A stretch of DNA of 64,000 bases. Origin: Goodfellowiella coeruleoviolacea. GTDB taxonomy: Bacteria > Actinomycetota > Actinomycetes > Mycobacteriales > Pseudonocardiaceae. The translations under genes were made by a program, and so were the position numbers. Shown one piece after another: positions 55,329 through 64,000 of the stretch. The stretch covers positions 124,001 through 188,000 of the forward strand of contig NZ_JAMTCK010000003.1 of assembly GCF_024171785.1 (NCBI RefSeq). The letters are read 5' to 3'. The number at the start of each line of letters is the position of its first letter. Within the stretch, counting starts at the first letter, position 1. The notes below the pieces were generated by a model that saw only the letters and a list, made by a program, of their open reading frames with translations, was not told the origin of the DNA and did no database searches.

Positions 55329-56576
55329 GTGCCACTCGCCGTGTACGTTCTCGCGCTGGGCATCTTCACCCAGGGGACCTCGGAGTTCATGCTCTCCGGC
55401 CTGCTGCCGGACCTGGCCGCCGACCTGCACGTGTCCATCCCGGACGCCGGCCTGCTCGTCTCGGCCTTCGCCGTCGGCATGGTGATCGGCGCGCCGGTGC
55501 TGGCCGTGGTCACCCTGAGTTGGCCGCGACGCACCACCCTGGTCGCGCTGCAGGTGGTCTTCGTCGGCGCGCACGTGCTCGGCGCGCTGGCCACCGGCTA
55601 CCCGATGCTGTTCGCCACCAGGGTGATCAGCGCGGTGGCCTACGCCGGGTTCTGGGGCGTGGCCGTGGCCACCGCCGTGAGCCTGGTGCCGGCCGAGGCC
55701 AGGGCCAGGACCGTCGCCCTGGTGGCCAGCGGACTCACCCTCGCCACCATCGTGGGCGTGCCGGCCGGCACGGTGCTGAGCCAGTCCGCCGGCTGGCGGG
55801 CGGCGTTCTGGGCCGTCGCCCTGCTCACCGCGGTGAGCGCGGTCGGCGCGCTGGTCGTGGTCCCGGCCGGCCCGGCCCGCCGGGACGGCGCGCCCGGCCG
55901 GGAGGACGCGCGCACGGTCCGGGCGGAACTGCGCGGCATGGCCCGTCCGCAGCTGTGGCTGTCCTACGCGGTCACCGCGTTCGCCTTCGGCGCGGTCATC
56001 GTCACCTTCAGCTACCTGGCGTCCCTGCTGACCGAGGTGAGCGGGCTGCCGGCGGCCTGGGTGCCGGCCGTGCTGGCGCTGTTCGGCGTCGGCGGGCTGC
56101 TCGGCATGACCGCGGGCGGGCGCCTGGGTGGCACCTACCCGATCCGCACCCTGGTGGTGGGCCTGGGCCTGCTGGTGCTCGCCTCCGCGCTGCTCGCGGT
56201 CACCGCGCCGCACCCGGTCATCGCCGTCGTGCTGATCTTCCTGCTCGGCGTGGCCGGCTACGTCACCAACCCCGTGTTGCAGTCCCGGGTGTTCGTGCTC
56301 GCACCGGACGCGCCGACCCTGGTGGGCGCGGTCAACACCGCCGCGTTCAACGTCGGCAACACGCTCGCGCCGATGCTGGGCGGCATGGCGATCAGCGCCG
56401 GTCTCGGCTTCGCGTCCGTGGCCTGGGTCGGCGCCGGCCTCGGTGCACTCGGGCTGCTGGCCGCGGCGTGGGCCGGCCACCTCCAGTACCGCGCCCCGGC
56501 CCGGGACGCCCGGGACACCGCCGAGCCGCGGTCCTCGGCCCGGGCCGAGGCCAGCCGGGTGGACGCGGCTCGGTGA
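55329..56576 (+). CDS. MFS efflux transporter, Cmx/CmrA chloramphenicol-type
   Basis: 415 residues from GTG. Twelve hydrophobic segments. The N-terminus, with FTQGTSEFMLSGLLPDLA, matches the Cmx/CmrA family closely, as does the FATRVISAVAYAGFWGVA helix. A hydrophilic tail of about 25 residues follows. Divergent from a TetR regulator, the usual control for efflux genes. Actual substrate range is inferred from the family. Confidence 0.87.
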   Translation: MPLAVYVLALGIFTQGTSEFMLSGLLPDLAADLHVSIPDAGLLVSAFAVGMVIGAPVLAVVTLSWPRRTTLVALQVVFVGAHVLGALATGYPMLFATRVISAVAYAGFWGVAVATAVSLVPAEARARTVALVASGLTLATIVGVPAGTVLSQSAGWRAAFWAVALLTAVSAVGALVVVPAGPARRDGAPGREDARTVRAELRGMARPQLWLSYAVTAFAFGAVIVTFSYLASLLTEVSGLPAAWVPAVLALFGVGGLLGMTAGGRLGGTYPIRTLVVGLGLLVLASALLAVTAPHPVIAVVLIFLLGVAGYVTNPVLQSRVFVLAPDAPTLVGAVNTAAFNVGNTLAPMLGGMAISAGLGFASVAWVGAGLGALGLLAAAWAGHLQYRAPARDARDTAEPRSSARAEASRVDAAR

Positions 56577-56606
56577 GGTGCCCGGCGGCCGTCTGCTGTG
56601 GACGGA

Positions 56607-57824
56607 TCAGGCCGCCGGATCGGTCGAGCACAGGGCGGCCACGCCCAGCCGGTTGGCCGCGGCGCCCAGCTTCGCCGCGGTCTTCGGGTCCAAAGTGGAG
56701 TCCAGCGTGTAGGTGAAGGTGATCTGGCGGCTGGCGTCCGGGGAGCTGAACGAGTAGGTGGTGTACCCGAGCCCGCCGCCGGTGTGGCCGTAGACCACGT
56801 GGCCGGGCACGGCCGCGCAGTCGTCCGGCAGGGGCAGCCCCAGCACGCCCAGCCCGTACATGCCCTGCCACACGTCGTTGAAGTGCCTGGCCTCGGCCAG
56901 CAGCTCCGGCGACAGCAGGGTTCCGTCGAACATCGCGCGGTAGAAGTTGTTGATGTCGTGCGGCGTGGAGATCACCGCGCCGGCCGTGAAGAACTGGGTG
57001 GGGGACAGGTCGGTGGAGTCCACCAGCGGGTCGTTCGGGTCACCGGTCGCGTAGTTGCCGCTGGGGTGCGGACCCAGGATGAACGGGAGCGAGTGCGGCA
57101 TGTACGAGTCGTGCATGCCCACCGGCCGGAGCACCCGGTTGGTCACCTCGGACTCGGCGCTGTGGCCGGTCAGCTTCTCGATGAGCAGGCCGATGATCAC
57201 GTAGTTCGCGTTGGAGTAGCTGAAACCCGTGCCGGGCGCGAACAGCAGCGGTCGGCTGGTGGCCATCGCGACGAGCTGCCGAGGGGTGTAGGCGCGGTAC
57301 CGGTTGGTGCGCACGTCCTCGGCGGAGCCGGCGTTCACCGACGGGTAGAGGTCGTCGAGGATGTACTCGGAGATACCGCTGGTGTGGCCGAGCAACTGCC
57401 GGACGGTGATGGTCTCCGGGTAGGGCAGCAGGCCGGGCAGGTGCCGCGCGATCGGGTCGTCCAGCCCCACCCTGCCCTCCCGCACCAGTTGGAGCAGCAC
57501 GGTGGCCACCATGCTCTTGGTCAGGCTGGCGACCCGCACCCGGTCGGTGGGCCTGGTCTGGACGGGCGAACCCGGGCTGCGCGCGCCGCGCGCGCCCGAC
57601 CAGGTCTGCTCGCCCACCCTGGCCTCGGCGAGCACGGCCGGCGCCCCGGCCGCCGCGACCTCGTCCAGCATGCGGTTCAACAGCTCCGGGTCCAAACCGC
57701 TGGGCCGCACGGCCGACATCGGTGGCGGGGTGGTGTCCGGCGCGGCGGCGCTCGCCGCGACCGGGGTGGACAGGGACAGCAGGCCGGCGGCCACCGCCAC
57801 CGGGAGGATCAGGGATTTGCGCAC
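56607..57824 (-). CDS. Secreted serine hydrolase (beta-lactamase/DD-peptidase family)
   Basis: 405 residues from GTG, with signal peptide ending near ASAAA. Class C/DD-peptidase motifs: SLTK (Ser-x-x-Lys), YSN (in GFSYSNANY) and HTGGG near the C-terminus. Probably a D-alanyl-D-alanine carboxypeptidase or esterase acting at the wall. It stands alone on the minus strand, 175 bases from the sugar cluster. Confidence 0.9.
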   Translation of the reverse strand: MRKSLILPVAVAAGLLSLSTPVAASAAAPDTTPPPMSAVRPSGLDPELLNRMLDEVAAAGAPAVLAEARVGEQTWSGARGARSPGSPVQTRPTDRVRVASLTKSMVATVLLQLVREGRVGLDDPIARHLPGLLPYPETITVRQLLGHTSGISEYILDDLYPSVNAGSAEDVRTNRYRAYTPRQLVAMATSRPLLFAPGTGFSYSNANYVIIGLLIEKLTGHSAESEVTNRVLRPVGMHDSYMPHSLPFILGPHPSGNYATGDPNDPLVDSTDLSPTQFFTAGAVISTPHDINNFYRAMFDGTLLSPELLAEARHFNDVWQGMYGLGVLGLPLPDDCAAVPGHVVYGHTGGGLGYTTYSFSSPDASRQITFTYTLDSTLDPKTAAKLGAAANRLGVAALCSTDPAA

Positions 57825-57999
57825 GCCGGAAACGGTAGGGAGGCCGGGCCGGCCGGGCATCACGCCAACGACAGCCACCTACCCCGACGAAAGTCAGATC
57901 CATCCCCGACCGGTTCTCCGGGCCGGCGGCCCGGGGCCGGGCACGCGGTGCGCGGCCCGCCCGGCCTGCCGGCCCGCCGGCACTACCGGCCCGCCGGCG

Positions 58000-58647
58000 C
58001 TACCGGCTGGGCGGGCGTTGGCCGTAGCTGGACAGGCGGGCCACGACCTCGTCGAGCTGGGCGGTGGACAGCTCACGGGGGCGCTGCCCCGAGGACAGCA
58101 CGCGCAACCCCACCTCGCACAGCCACTCCAGGTAGGTGGCCCGCTCGTAGGCCTGGGCCAGGCTGTCCCCGGTGGTGACGGCCCCGTGGTTGCCGAGCAG
58201 GCAGCCGGTGCGGTCGGCCAGCGCGGCCAGCATGGCCTCGGCCAGCTCGTCGGTCCCGTAGGGCGCGTACCGCGTCACCCGCACGCTGCCACCGAAGATC
58301 GCCAGGTAGTAGTGCACCGGCGGAACCTCGTCGACCAGGCAGGACAGCGCGGTCGCCGCCACCGAGTGGGTGTGCACCACGGCCGTGGCGTCGGTGGCCC
58401 GGTACACGGCCAGGTGCATGGGCAGCTCACTGGTCGGCTTGAGCGGCGCGTCCACCGGGCTGCCGTCCAGCCGGTGCACACCGACCAGCTCCGGGGTCAG
58501 CCGGCCGTAGTCCAGCCCGCTCGGCGTGACCGCGACCAGGTCGCCCACGCGCACGCTCACGTTGCCCGCGGTGCCCACCACCAGCCGGTCGGCCACCAGC
58601 CGCCGGCAGGTCTCCACCACGGCGGCCCGTTCGTTCGCCAACTCCAT
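58000..58647 (-). CDS. Class II aldolase/adducin-family protein, short form
   Basis: 215 residues, the length of L-fuculose-1-phosphate/ribulose-phosphate aldolases. Zn ligands in VHTHS and YYLAIFGG region, with GTAGNVSVR phosphate loop and GNHGAV late His. Starts four bases after the other aldolase gene. Last gene of the sugar cluster. Confidence 0.9.
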   Translation of the reverse strand: MELANERAAVVETCRRLVADRLVVGTAGNVSVRVGDLVAVTPSGLDYGRLTPELVGVHRLDGSPVDAPLKPTSELPMHLAVYRATDATAVVHTHSVAATALSCLVDEVPPVHYYLAIFGGSVRVTRYAPYGTDELAEAMLAALADRTGCLLGNHGAVTTGDSLAQAYERATYLEWLCEVGLRVLSSGQRPRELSTAQLDEVVARLSSYGQRPPSR

Positions 58648-58651
58648 CGGC

Positions 58652-59455
58652 TCAGGCCTTCCCCGCCAGCTTCTGCCGGCGCAGCACCTCGTCGGGTCGC
58701 TTGTCCAACACGTCCACCGACCGCTGCGGCAGGAACGTCGGCCGGCCCACCGACAGCACGCCGGTGGCGATCCGGGCGAGCTTGACCGCCATCTCGGTCA
58801 CCTGCAACACCTCGCGCGCGGACTCGCCCAGTGCGAACAGGCCGTGGTTGGCCAGCCACACCACCTTGGGGGCGACCCCGTGGGTCTCCAGGTGCCGGCG
58901 CAGCGCCTCGCGGGTGGCCAGCGCCAGCGGTCGACCCGGGTCGGCGTAGGGCACGAGCACGCTCTGCGCGCCGAGCACCACCACCTGGTCGGGGAACAGC
59001 GCGCCGTCCACCAGCACCGACGCCTGGTCGCTGCACAGCAGGGCGTTGGCCGCGACCGGGTGGGTGTGGCCGACCACGGACGCACCGGCCTCCTCGATGC
59101 ACAGCGCGTGCAGCATCGCCTCGATGGACGGGCGCGGCCCGCCGTTCACCCTGGCGCCCATCAGCGCCTCGCCGAGCCGGTGCTCGTCCAGCTCCGGCCC
59201 GTCCAGCACGGACAGCAGCGCGGCCGTGTCGACCTCGACGAAGTCGCCCTCCTCGGCGCTGCCCATCATCGAGCCGCTGGCCTTGACCAGCATCCGGCCG
59301 TCCTGGGTGCGCACCGAGGTGTTGCCCTCGGCCAGGATCACCAGGTCCCGGTCCGGGTCGCCCAGGGTGCGGGTCAGGCTGAGCAGGTCGGCGGCCGCGC
59401 CGGACACCGGTGCGGCCGGGCCCGGCCTGCTGCTGTTGTTCTCGGTTGGGGTCAC
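58652..59455 (-). CDS. Class II aldolase/adducin-family protein, long form
   Basis: 267 residues from a GTG overlapping the FGGY kinase stop by four bases. LAEGNTSVR phosphate loop, VVGHTHPVAAN and ANHGLF Zn ligands, with a long N-terminal extension and a C-terminal tail. Partner or parallel enzyme to the shorter aldolase; the exact substrate cannot be told. Confidence 0.9.
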   Translation of the reverse strand: MTPTENNSSRPGPAAPVSGAAADLLSLTRTLGDPDRDLVILAEGNTSVRTQDGRMLVKASGSMMGSAEEGDFVEVDTAALLSVLDGPELDEHRLGEALMGARVNGGPRPSIEAMLHALCIEEAGASVVGHTHPVAANALLCSDQASVLVDGALFPDQVVVLGAQSVLVPYADPGRPLALATREALRRHLETHGVAPKVVWLANHGLFALGESAREVLQVTEMAVKLARIATGVLSVGRPTFLPQRSVDVLDKRPDEVLRRQKLAGKA

Positions 59456-61278
59456 GCTGTTCCTCCCGCTGCTTGCTCGGCTGACGGCGCCTCCGTGGTC
59501 GCCGCCAGCTCGCGTTCCAGGTCGGCGAGTTGCCCGGTCCAGGCGTCGAACAGGGCACGCCGCTGGGCGTAGCGCCGGTGCCGCACCGGATCCGGCTCGA
59601 CCCGGGTGGCCACCTGGGCGCCGAGCTGGCGCAGCGCGGCCACGTCGAAGTGGCCCGCGGCCAACCCGGCGAGGTAGGCCGCGCCCTGCGCGGCGCCGTG
59701 CCCGGCCACCGGCACCTCAACGGGCACGCCCAGCACGTCGGCCTTGACCTGCAACCACGCCCGGCTGCGCGCGCCACCACCGGCCGCCCGCACCGAGGGC
59801 ACGGCGATGCCGGCGGCGCGCACCGCGTCCAGGTCGGCGGCGAGCTGGAACGCGGTGCCCTCGAACACGGCGAGCAGCAGGTCCCGGCTGTCCGTGCGCA
59901 GGTCGAGGCCGAGGACCGCGCCCCGGGCGGACGCGTCCCAGCTGGGGGTGCGCTCGCCGGCCAGCGAGGGCCGCACCAGCAGCCTGGTCGGCCGGGGCCG
60001 GGCGAGCAGCGGGTCGGCGTCCAGCAGGTCGTCGGAGCCGCCGGTGAGCCCGCGCAGCCAGTCGACCACCGAGCCCGTGGTCACCTGGGCGGTGAGCAGC
60101 AGGTCCACCCCGGGCAGGCCGTGCCGGGAGTGGATCAGCCCGGGCACGGCGGCGTTCCGGTCGATCGCGGCGATGCCGACCGTGGAGAAGCCGGTCATCT
60201 CCACGAACGGGTCGCCGGGCGCGAGCACCCCGGCCTCCAGGGCGGCGCCCACCGCGTCGATCCCCCCGGCCGCCACCGGCGTGCCCGCGGGAATGCCGGT
60301 GGCCGCCGCTGCCGTCGGCGTGACCTGGCCGACCAGCTCGGCGCACGGGCAGGGGTCGGGCAGCAGGCCGGTGGGCACGCCGTGCTCGGCGAGCACCGGG
60401 TCGTAGTGGCCGTCCCAGGCCTGGGTGAGCGCGGCCGTGGAGTCGTCGAAACTGGCCGCGCCGGTGAGCCGCCGGACGATGAACCCGTTGGCGGACAGAA
60501 TGGTGCTGGTCCGGTCGAGCTGCTGGCGGCGGTGCGCGGCCAGCCAGGCGAGCTTGGCCGTGCCGAAGTACGGGTCGGGCCCGTTGCGGCCCAGGCTGGT
60601 CAGGTCGGCGATCCAGCGCGCCTCCGCGCTCGCCCTGCGGTCCACCCAGGTCAGCGCGGGCCCGGTGGGGTCGCCGTCGGCGTCGACACCGACCAGCGTG
60701 GGCGCCTGCGCGGTGACCGCGACGGCCAGCACGCGCCGGCCGGCCACCACGGCGGGCACGGCAGCACACAGCGCGGCCCACCAGTCCTCGGCGTTCTGCT
60801 CGGCCGCCGCTCCCGCCACGGCCGTGGCGTAGCGCACCGCCCGGTCCGCGACCAGCCGGCCGGCCAGGTCGACCGCGACCGCCTTGAGCCCGGTGGTGCC
60901 GACGTCGATGCCGAGCAGGACCGGGCCGGGCTGCCCCGTGGCGCTGGTGGTGCGGCTGGCACTGGTGGTGCTGGTGGTGTGGCTGGCACTGGTGGTGTGG
61001 CTGGCACTGGTGGTGTGGCTTGTGCTGGTGGTGCTGCTTGTGCTGGTGGTGCTGTTGCTGCTTGTGCTGGTGGCGTTGGTGGTGTGGCTCGTGCCGTTGG
61101 CGCTGCTCGTGCCGTTGGCGCTGCTCGTGCCGTTGGCGCTGCTCGTGCCGTTGGCGCTGCTGGCGCTGCTGGCGCTGCTGGTGTCGTTGGCATTGCTGGC
61201 GCCGCTGGCACTGTTGGCGCCGTTGGTGCGGCGCGAGGCGTCGTCGCCGTTGCCTGGCGGCGCGGGGTGGTCGCTCAT
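59452..61278 (-). CDS. FGGY-family carbohydrate kinase with a long low-complexity head
   Basis: 608 residues from ATG with GAGAGG upstream. Residues 1-117 are almost only Ser, Thr, Asn, Ala and Gly in repeats such as SSANGT and TSASHT; the kinase then begins with LLGIDVGTTGLKAV. FGGY signatures GGIDAVGAALEAG and AGGGARSRAWLQ are intact. No in-frame start codon was found closer to the domain, so the head seems to be translated. Phosphorylates a sugar or sugar alcohol for the aldolases downstream. Confidence 0.9.
   Translation of the reverse strand: MSDHPAPPGNGDDASRRTNGANSASGASNANDTSSASSASSANGTSSANGTSSANGTSSANGTSHTTNATSTSSNSTTSTSSTTSTSHTTSASHTTSASHTTSTTSASRTTSATGQPGPVLLGIDVGTTGLKAVAVDLAGRLVADRAVRYATAVAGAAAEQNAEDWWAALCAAVPAVVAGRRVLAVAVTAQAPTLVGVDADGDPTGPALTWVDRRASAEARWIADLTSLGRNGPDPYFGTAKLAWLAAHRRQQLDRTSTILSANGFIVRRLTGAASFDDSTAALTQAWDGHYDPVLAEHGVPTGLLPDPCPCAELVGQVTPTAAAATGIPAGTPVAAGGIDAVGAALEAGVLAPGDPFVEMTGFSTVGIAAIDRNAAVPGLIHSRHGLPGVDLLLTAQVTTGSVVDWLRGLTGGSDDLLDADPLLARPRPTRLLVRPSLAGERTPSWDASARGAVLGLDLRTDSRDLLLAVFEGTAFQLAADLDAVRAAGIAVPSVRAAGGGARSRAWLQVKADVLGVPVEVPVAGHGAAQGAAYLAGLAAGHFDVAALRQLGAQVATRVEPDPVRHRRYAQRRALFDAWTGQLADLERELAATTEAPSAEQAAGGTA
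60948..61230 (-). repeat. 18-base tandem repeats encoding the kinase head
   Basis: Two families of 18-base units, one seen on the plus strand as GTGGTGTGGCTGGCACTG (about 60965-61020), the other as CCGTTGGCGCTGCTCGTG (about 61093-61160), plus shorter variants. Multiples of three, so the frame survives copy-number change. Confidence 0.85.
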
Positions 61279-61319
61279 AGCACCTCTCCGGGGGAGCGCA
61301 CCAGGTGGTGTTGTCGGCC

Positions 61320-61356
61320 TGTGGACAACTGCCGGCCAGCGCCGCGGTTGTCCACA
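61320..61356. promoter_or_regulatory. Inverted pair of DnaA-box-like sites
   Basis: TGTGGACAA (61320-61328) and TTGTCCACA (61348-61356) are inverted copies of the actinobacterial DnaA-box consensus, 19 bases apart, in the space between two FGGY kinase genes. They may be DnaA titration or regulatory sites, or a simple hairpin. Confidence 0.5.
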
Positions 61357-61483
61357 GATTTGTCGCGGCCGGTCAGATCAGCGGGATGCGCGGATAGGCT
61401 GGAGCCGGGGTCGCCCCCCTGGGAGGGCGGGGGTGTGGGTGTTGGGTGGGACGAGTGCGCCGGGCGTGCGGTGCTGGTGGGTC

Positions 61484-62935
61484 TCATGCCGCACCCCACA
61501 GCGGGCGGGCCGCGGCCAACTGGTCCAGGTAGCGCTGGTAGCCGCGCTCGTAGTGGTCTGCGGCAGCGCCCGGCTCGACCACCCGCGCCGACCCGGTCCA
61601 CCCGGCCTCGTCCACCGGCCGGCCCAGCGCGGCCAGGCCGGCGACCACCGCACCCCTGGCGCCCACCTGCGTGCCCTGGGCGATGTGCAGCGGCCGGCGC
61701 AGCACGTCCGCGAACACCCGCAGCCACGCGTCACTGCGCGCGCCACCGCCGGACACGGCCAGCGCGCCGGACAGGCCGGCCGCCTCCAGGCAGTGCCTGG
61801 CCGCGTAGGCGATGCCCTCGCACACCGCGCGCACCACGTCGGCCGCGTCGTGCTGCAGGGTGAGACCGCTGAACTGGCCGCGCGCGAACGGGTCCACGAA
61901 CGGGGCGCGTTCCCCCGAGGGCGCGAAGTAGGGCAGCACGGACACGCCGCGCGCCCCGGGCGGCGCCGCGGCCAGCAGCCGCGGCAGATCGTCCACTGTG
62001 GACTTCGTCAGGCGCAGCACCCAGTCCACCGACGCGGTCCCCACCATGGCCGGCATGGCCCGCAGGAACCGGCCGGGTGTGCCGGTGGCCAGGTTCATCC
62101 CGGCCGGCGCCCCTGATGTGTCCACAGTGGAGGACGCGACCTGGCAGGCCAGCGTGGTGCCGATGATGAGCATGCCGTCACCCGGGTGGACCACGCCGGC
62201 GCCCCGTGCGCACGCGGGCAGGTCGAACGGCCCCGAGGTGACCGGTGTGCCCACGGGCAGGCCGGTGGCCGCCGCCCCGGCCGCGTGCAGCTCACCCACG
62301 GGCAGCGGGGTGCGCACCGGGGCGAGCAGGTCGGCGCGGTGGGTCAGGCCGGTGGCCTTGAGCACGGCCTCGCTGTAGCCGCCGGCCGGGTCGCCAAAGG
62401 GCAGCGAGGCGTCCGAGGCGTCCGTCGCCCGCACCCCGGTCAGTCGCTGGAACACCACGTCCTTGCAGTAGGCGGCCGTGGTCGCCCGGTCGAGCGCGGC
62501 CGGCTCGTGCGCGTCCAGGTGGGCGAGCAGCGCGGCGGCGCAGCCGGGGAACAGGGTGTTGCCGTTGGCCTGGAACACCGCATCGGCCACGCCGCTGTCG
62601 GTCCACTCCCGGATGGTCCCGGCGGCCCGACCGTCCATCCAGGACACCGCGGGGCGCACTGGCCGGCCCTGGTCGTCCACCAGCCACAGGCCGTCGCCCT
62701 GGCCGGTCAGGGCGAGCAGTTCCACCGGCTCGCGCACCCGGTCGAGCAGGCCCCGGATCACCGCCCCGACCGAGTCGACCACCTCGTCGGTGTCCTGCTC
62801 GACCAGGCCCGGGGACGGGTGGCTCAGCCTGGTGTCGACCACCTCGCAGTCGAGCTGCTCGCCCGACTCGGCGAAGGCGACCGCCTTGGTGACTGATGTG
62901 CCCACGTCAACGCCGACGTACACGTGCACCTCCAT
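61484..62935 (-). CDS. FGGY-family carbohydrate kinase
   Basis: 483 residues from ATG 62935; the longer frame has no supporting signal. N-terminal VGVDVGTSVTKAVA, middle SWMDGRAAG, FGGY signatures GMLIIGTTLACQ and SGGGARSDAWLRVFADVL intact. Paralogous to the kinase at 59452 but without the low-complexity head. Likely for a second sugar acid or polyol. Confidence 0.92.
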   Translation of the reverse strand: MEVHVYVGVDVGTSVTKAVAFAESGEQLDCEVVDTRLSHPSPGLVEQDTDEVVDSVGAVIRGLLDRVREPVELLALTGQGDGLWLVDDQGRPVRPAVSWMDGRAAGTIREWTDSGVADAVFQANGNTLFPGCAAALLAHLDAHEPAALDRATTAAYCKDVVFQRLTGVRATDASDASLPFGDPAGGYSEAVLKATGLTHRADLLAPVRTPLPVGELHAAGAAATGLPVGTPVTSGPFDLPACARGAGVVHPGDGMLIIGTTLACQVASSTVDTSGAPAGMNLATGTPGRFLRAMPAMVGTASVDWVLRLTKSTVDDLPRLLAAAPPGARGVSVLPYFAPSGERAPFVDPFARGQFSGLTLQHDAADVVRAVCEGIAYAARHCLEAAGLSGALAVSGGGARSDAWLRVFADVLRRPLHIAQGTQVGARGAVVAGLAALGRPVDEAGWTGSARVVEPGAAADHYERGYQRYLDQLAAARPLWGAA

Positions 62936-63114
62936 CCCGGCGGCCTGACCACCGGCACAGAACTCAACGGGGAACCAACGGGAAGGAACAACTGACAGGG
63001 GAACAGCGGGACAGCGGGACAGCGGACAGCGCGCCGGGCCGGGCCGGGCCGCCACCCGACGTGCCCGGGCGGCCGGCCAGGAGACCAGCCGCACCGGGGC
63101 GCCGGGCGGGGTGT

Positions 63115-64000
63115 TCAGCTGGACAGGACCTCCGGGTTCGAGCAGTTGGCCAGCGGCTCGCCGCGCACCCAGCGGCCGACCTCGGCGGCCACGATGCGGG
63201 CGGCCTTCTCCGCGACCGCCTTGGACGCGCCCGCGATGTGCGGGGTCATCACCACGTTGGGTGCGCTCAGCAGCCGGTCGCCGGCCGGGATCGGCTCGGT
63301 CTCGAACGTGTCGAACGCGGCGCCGGCCAGATGCCCCGACTCCAGCGCGTCACACGTGGCCGCGTAGTCCAGCAGCGGGCCCCTGGCCGCGTTGACCAGG
63401 TAGGACCCGGCCGGCATGGCCGCCAGTTCGGCCCGGCCGATCAGGCCCCTGGTCTCCTCGGTGACCCGGGCGTGCAGGGTGACGATCTTGGACTGGCGCA
63501 GCAGCTCGTGCAGGTCGGACACGGGCTCGCCGTAGGCGGCCAGCGCCTCCTGGTCGGCGTACGGGTCGTACACCCGCACCTTGGCGCCGAACGCGTTGAG
63601 CACCTTGGCCACCCGGCTGCCCACCGCGCCGAACCCGACCAGGCCGACCGGGGTGCCCTCCAGTTCCAGGCCGCAACGCTCGTAGCGGTAGTAGTCGCCG
63701 CGCCACTCGCCGGCCGCCGTGTGCGCGTGTGTCTCCGGAATCCGCCGCAGCACGGCCAGCAGCAGGCCGACCGACATCTCTGCGGTGGCCGTGGCGTTGC
63801 GGCCGGGCGCGTAGCAGACCGCCACGCCCGCCTCGGTGGCCGCCGGGATGTTCACGTTGACCGGGCCGCCCCGGCTGACCGCGATCAGCCGCAGATCCGG
63901 GCTGGACCTGAGCACGCGCTCGGTCACCGGAGCCATCTGGGTGACCAGCACCTGCCGGCCGGCCAGCGCCTCGATCAGGTCGTCCTCGGTGCCGGACGCC
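63115..64000 (-). CDS. D-isomer specific 2-hydroxyacid dehydrogenase, start beyond the window
   Basis: The frame stays open to the right end, so the N-terminus is missing; about 290 residues are visible. NAD motif GFGAVGSRVA, catalytic Arg in NAARGPLLD, Glu in FETEPIP and His in MTPHIAGAS are intact. Probably oxidises or reduces a sugar-derived hydroxyacid in the same pathway as the kinases and aldolases. First visible gene of the cluster. Confidence 0.9.
   Translation of the reverse strand, partial: ASGTEDDLIEALAGRQVLVTQMAPVTERVLRSSPDLRLIAVSRGGPVNVNIPAATEAGVAVCYAPGRNATATAEMSVGLLLAVLRRIPETHAHTAAGEWRGDYYRYERCGLELEGTPVGLVGFGAVGSRVAKVLNAFGAKVRVYDPYADQEALAAYGEPVSDLHELLRQSKIVTLHARVTEETRGLIGRAELAAMPAGSYLVNAARGPLLDYAATCDALESGHLAGAAFDTFETEPIPAGDRLLSAPNVVMTPHIAGASKAVAEKAARIVAAEVGRWVRGEPLANCSNPEVLSS

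Noticed and set aside
61320-61356. Chromosomal origin
   Set aside because: Only two DnaA-box-like sites and no dnaA, dnaN or AT-rich unwinding region nearby.

Overview
The window is very GC-rich, uses GTG starts often, and shows TetR/GntR/SARP-type regulators, YbaB/recR/dnaX synteny, WXG-like proteins and an actinobacterial-style small SRP RNA. This fits a filamentous actinomycete chromosome, most likely order Pseudonocardiales (inference from gene style, not from a marker-gene search). No rRNA, phage module, transposase or cas gene was seen.

Layout. 1-8.6 kb: a tightly coupled six-gene cluster (FN3 protein, MoxR ATPase, DUF58 protein, transglutaminase-like membrane protein, kinase-like membrane protein, FHA protein); both the transglutaminase-like and the kinase-like member lack catalytic residues. 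8.6-11.9 kb: secreted alpha/beta hydrolase, a TetR regulator, and a divergent RidA/HxlR pair. 12.1-13.2 kb: a lower-GC two-gene unit that looks like a toxin and its immunity protein. 13.3-19.1 kb: a complete oligopeptide ABC importer (two ATPases, two permeases, one lipoprotein), divergent from a large AfsR-type SARP regulator (19.4-22.8 kb). 22.8-27.0 kb: TetR/SDR pair, then a TcuA-like flavoprotein and a GntR regulator with matching palindromes. 27.2-31.8 kb: housekeeping block uridine-kinase-like, recR, ybaB, dnaX and the SRP RNA. 32.4-34.2 kb: secreted serine protease and a membrane protein.

34.4-37.6 kb is a decayed and accessory stretch: a phosphotransferase-like pseudogene, tRNA-Ser(GGA), a nine-repeat type I-E-like CRISPR array, a 319-base inter-array region with interleaved inverted repeats, a second four-repeat CRISPR array with an unrelated 37-base repeat, an HxlR gene whose last codons and stop lie inside the final CRISPR repeat, and a frameshifted, internally deleted NmrA-family pseudogene. 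No cas genes are in the window, so both arrays are orphans here.

37.6-42.3 kb: MFS transporter and a two-component system with an additional degenerate sensor. 42.3-45.4 kb: WXG-like protein, DUF1023 hydrolase and YbaB-like protein. 45.4-51.1 kb: a 4-hydroxyproline catabolic operon (epimerase, DHDPS-family deaminase, three-subunit D-hydroxyproline dehydrogenase) with an XRE-cupin regulator and a strong operator palindrome; the final semialdehyde dehydrogenase is not here. 52-57.8 kb: VOC protein, SGNH lipase/TetR pair, TetR/Cmx-type efflux pair, serine hydrolase. 58-64 kb: a sugar or sugar-acid catabolic cluster (two class II aldolases, two FGGY kinases, one D-2-hydroxyacid dehydrogenase running off the window). 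One of the kinases carries a 117-residue Ser/Thr/Asn/Ala-rich head encoded by 18-base tandem repeats.
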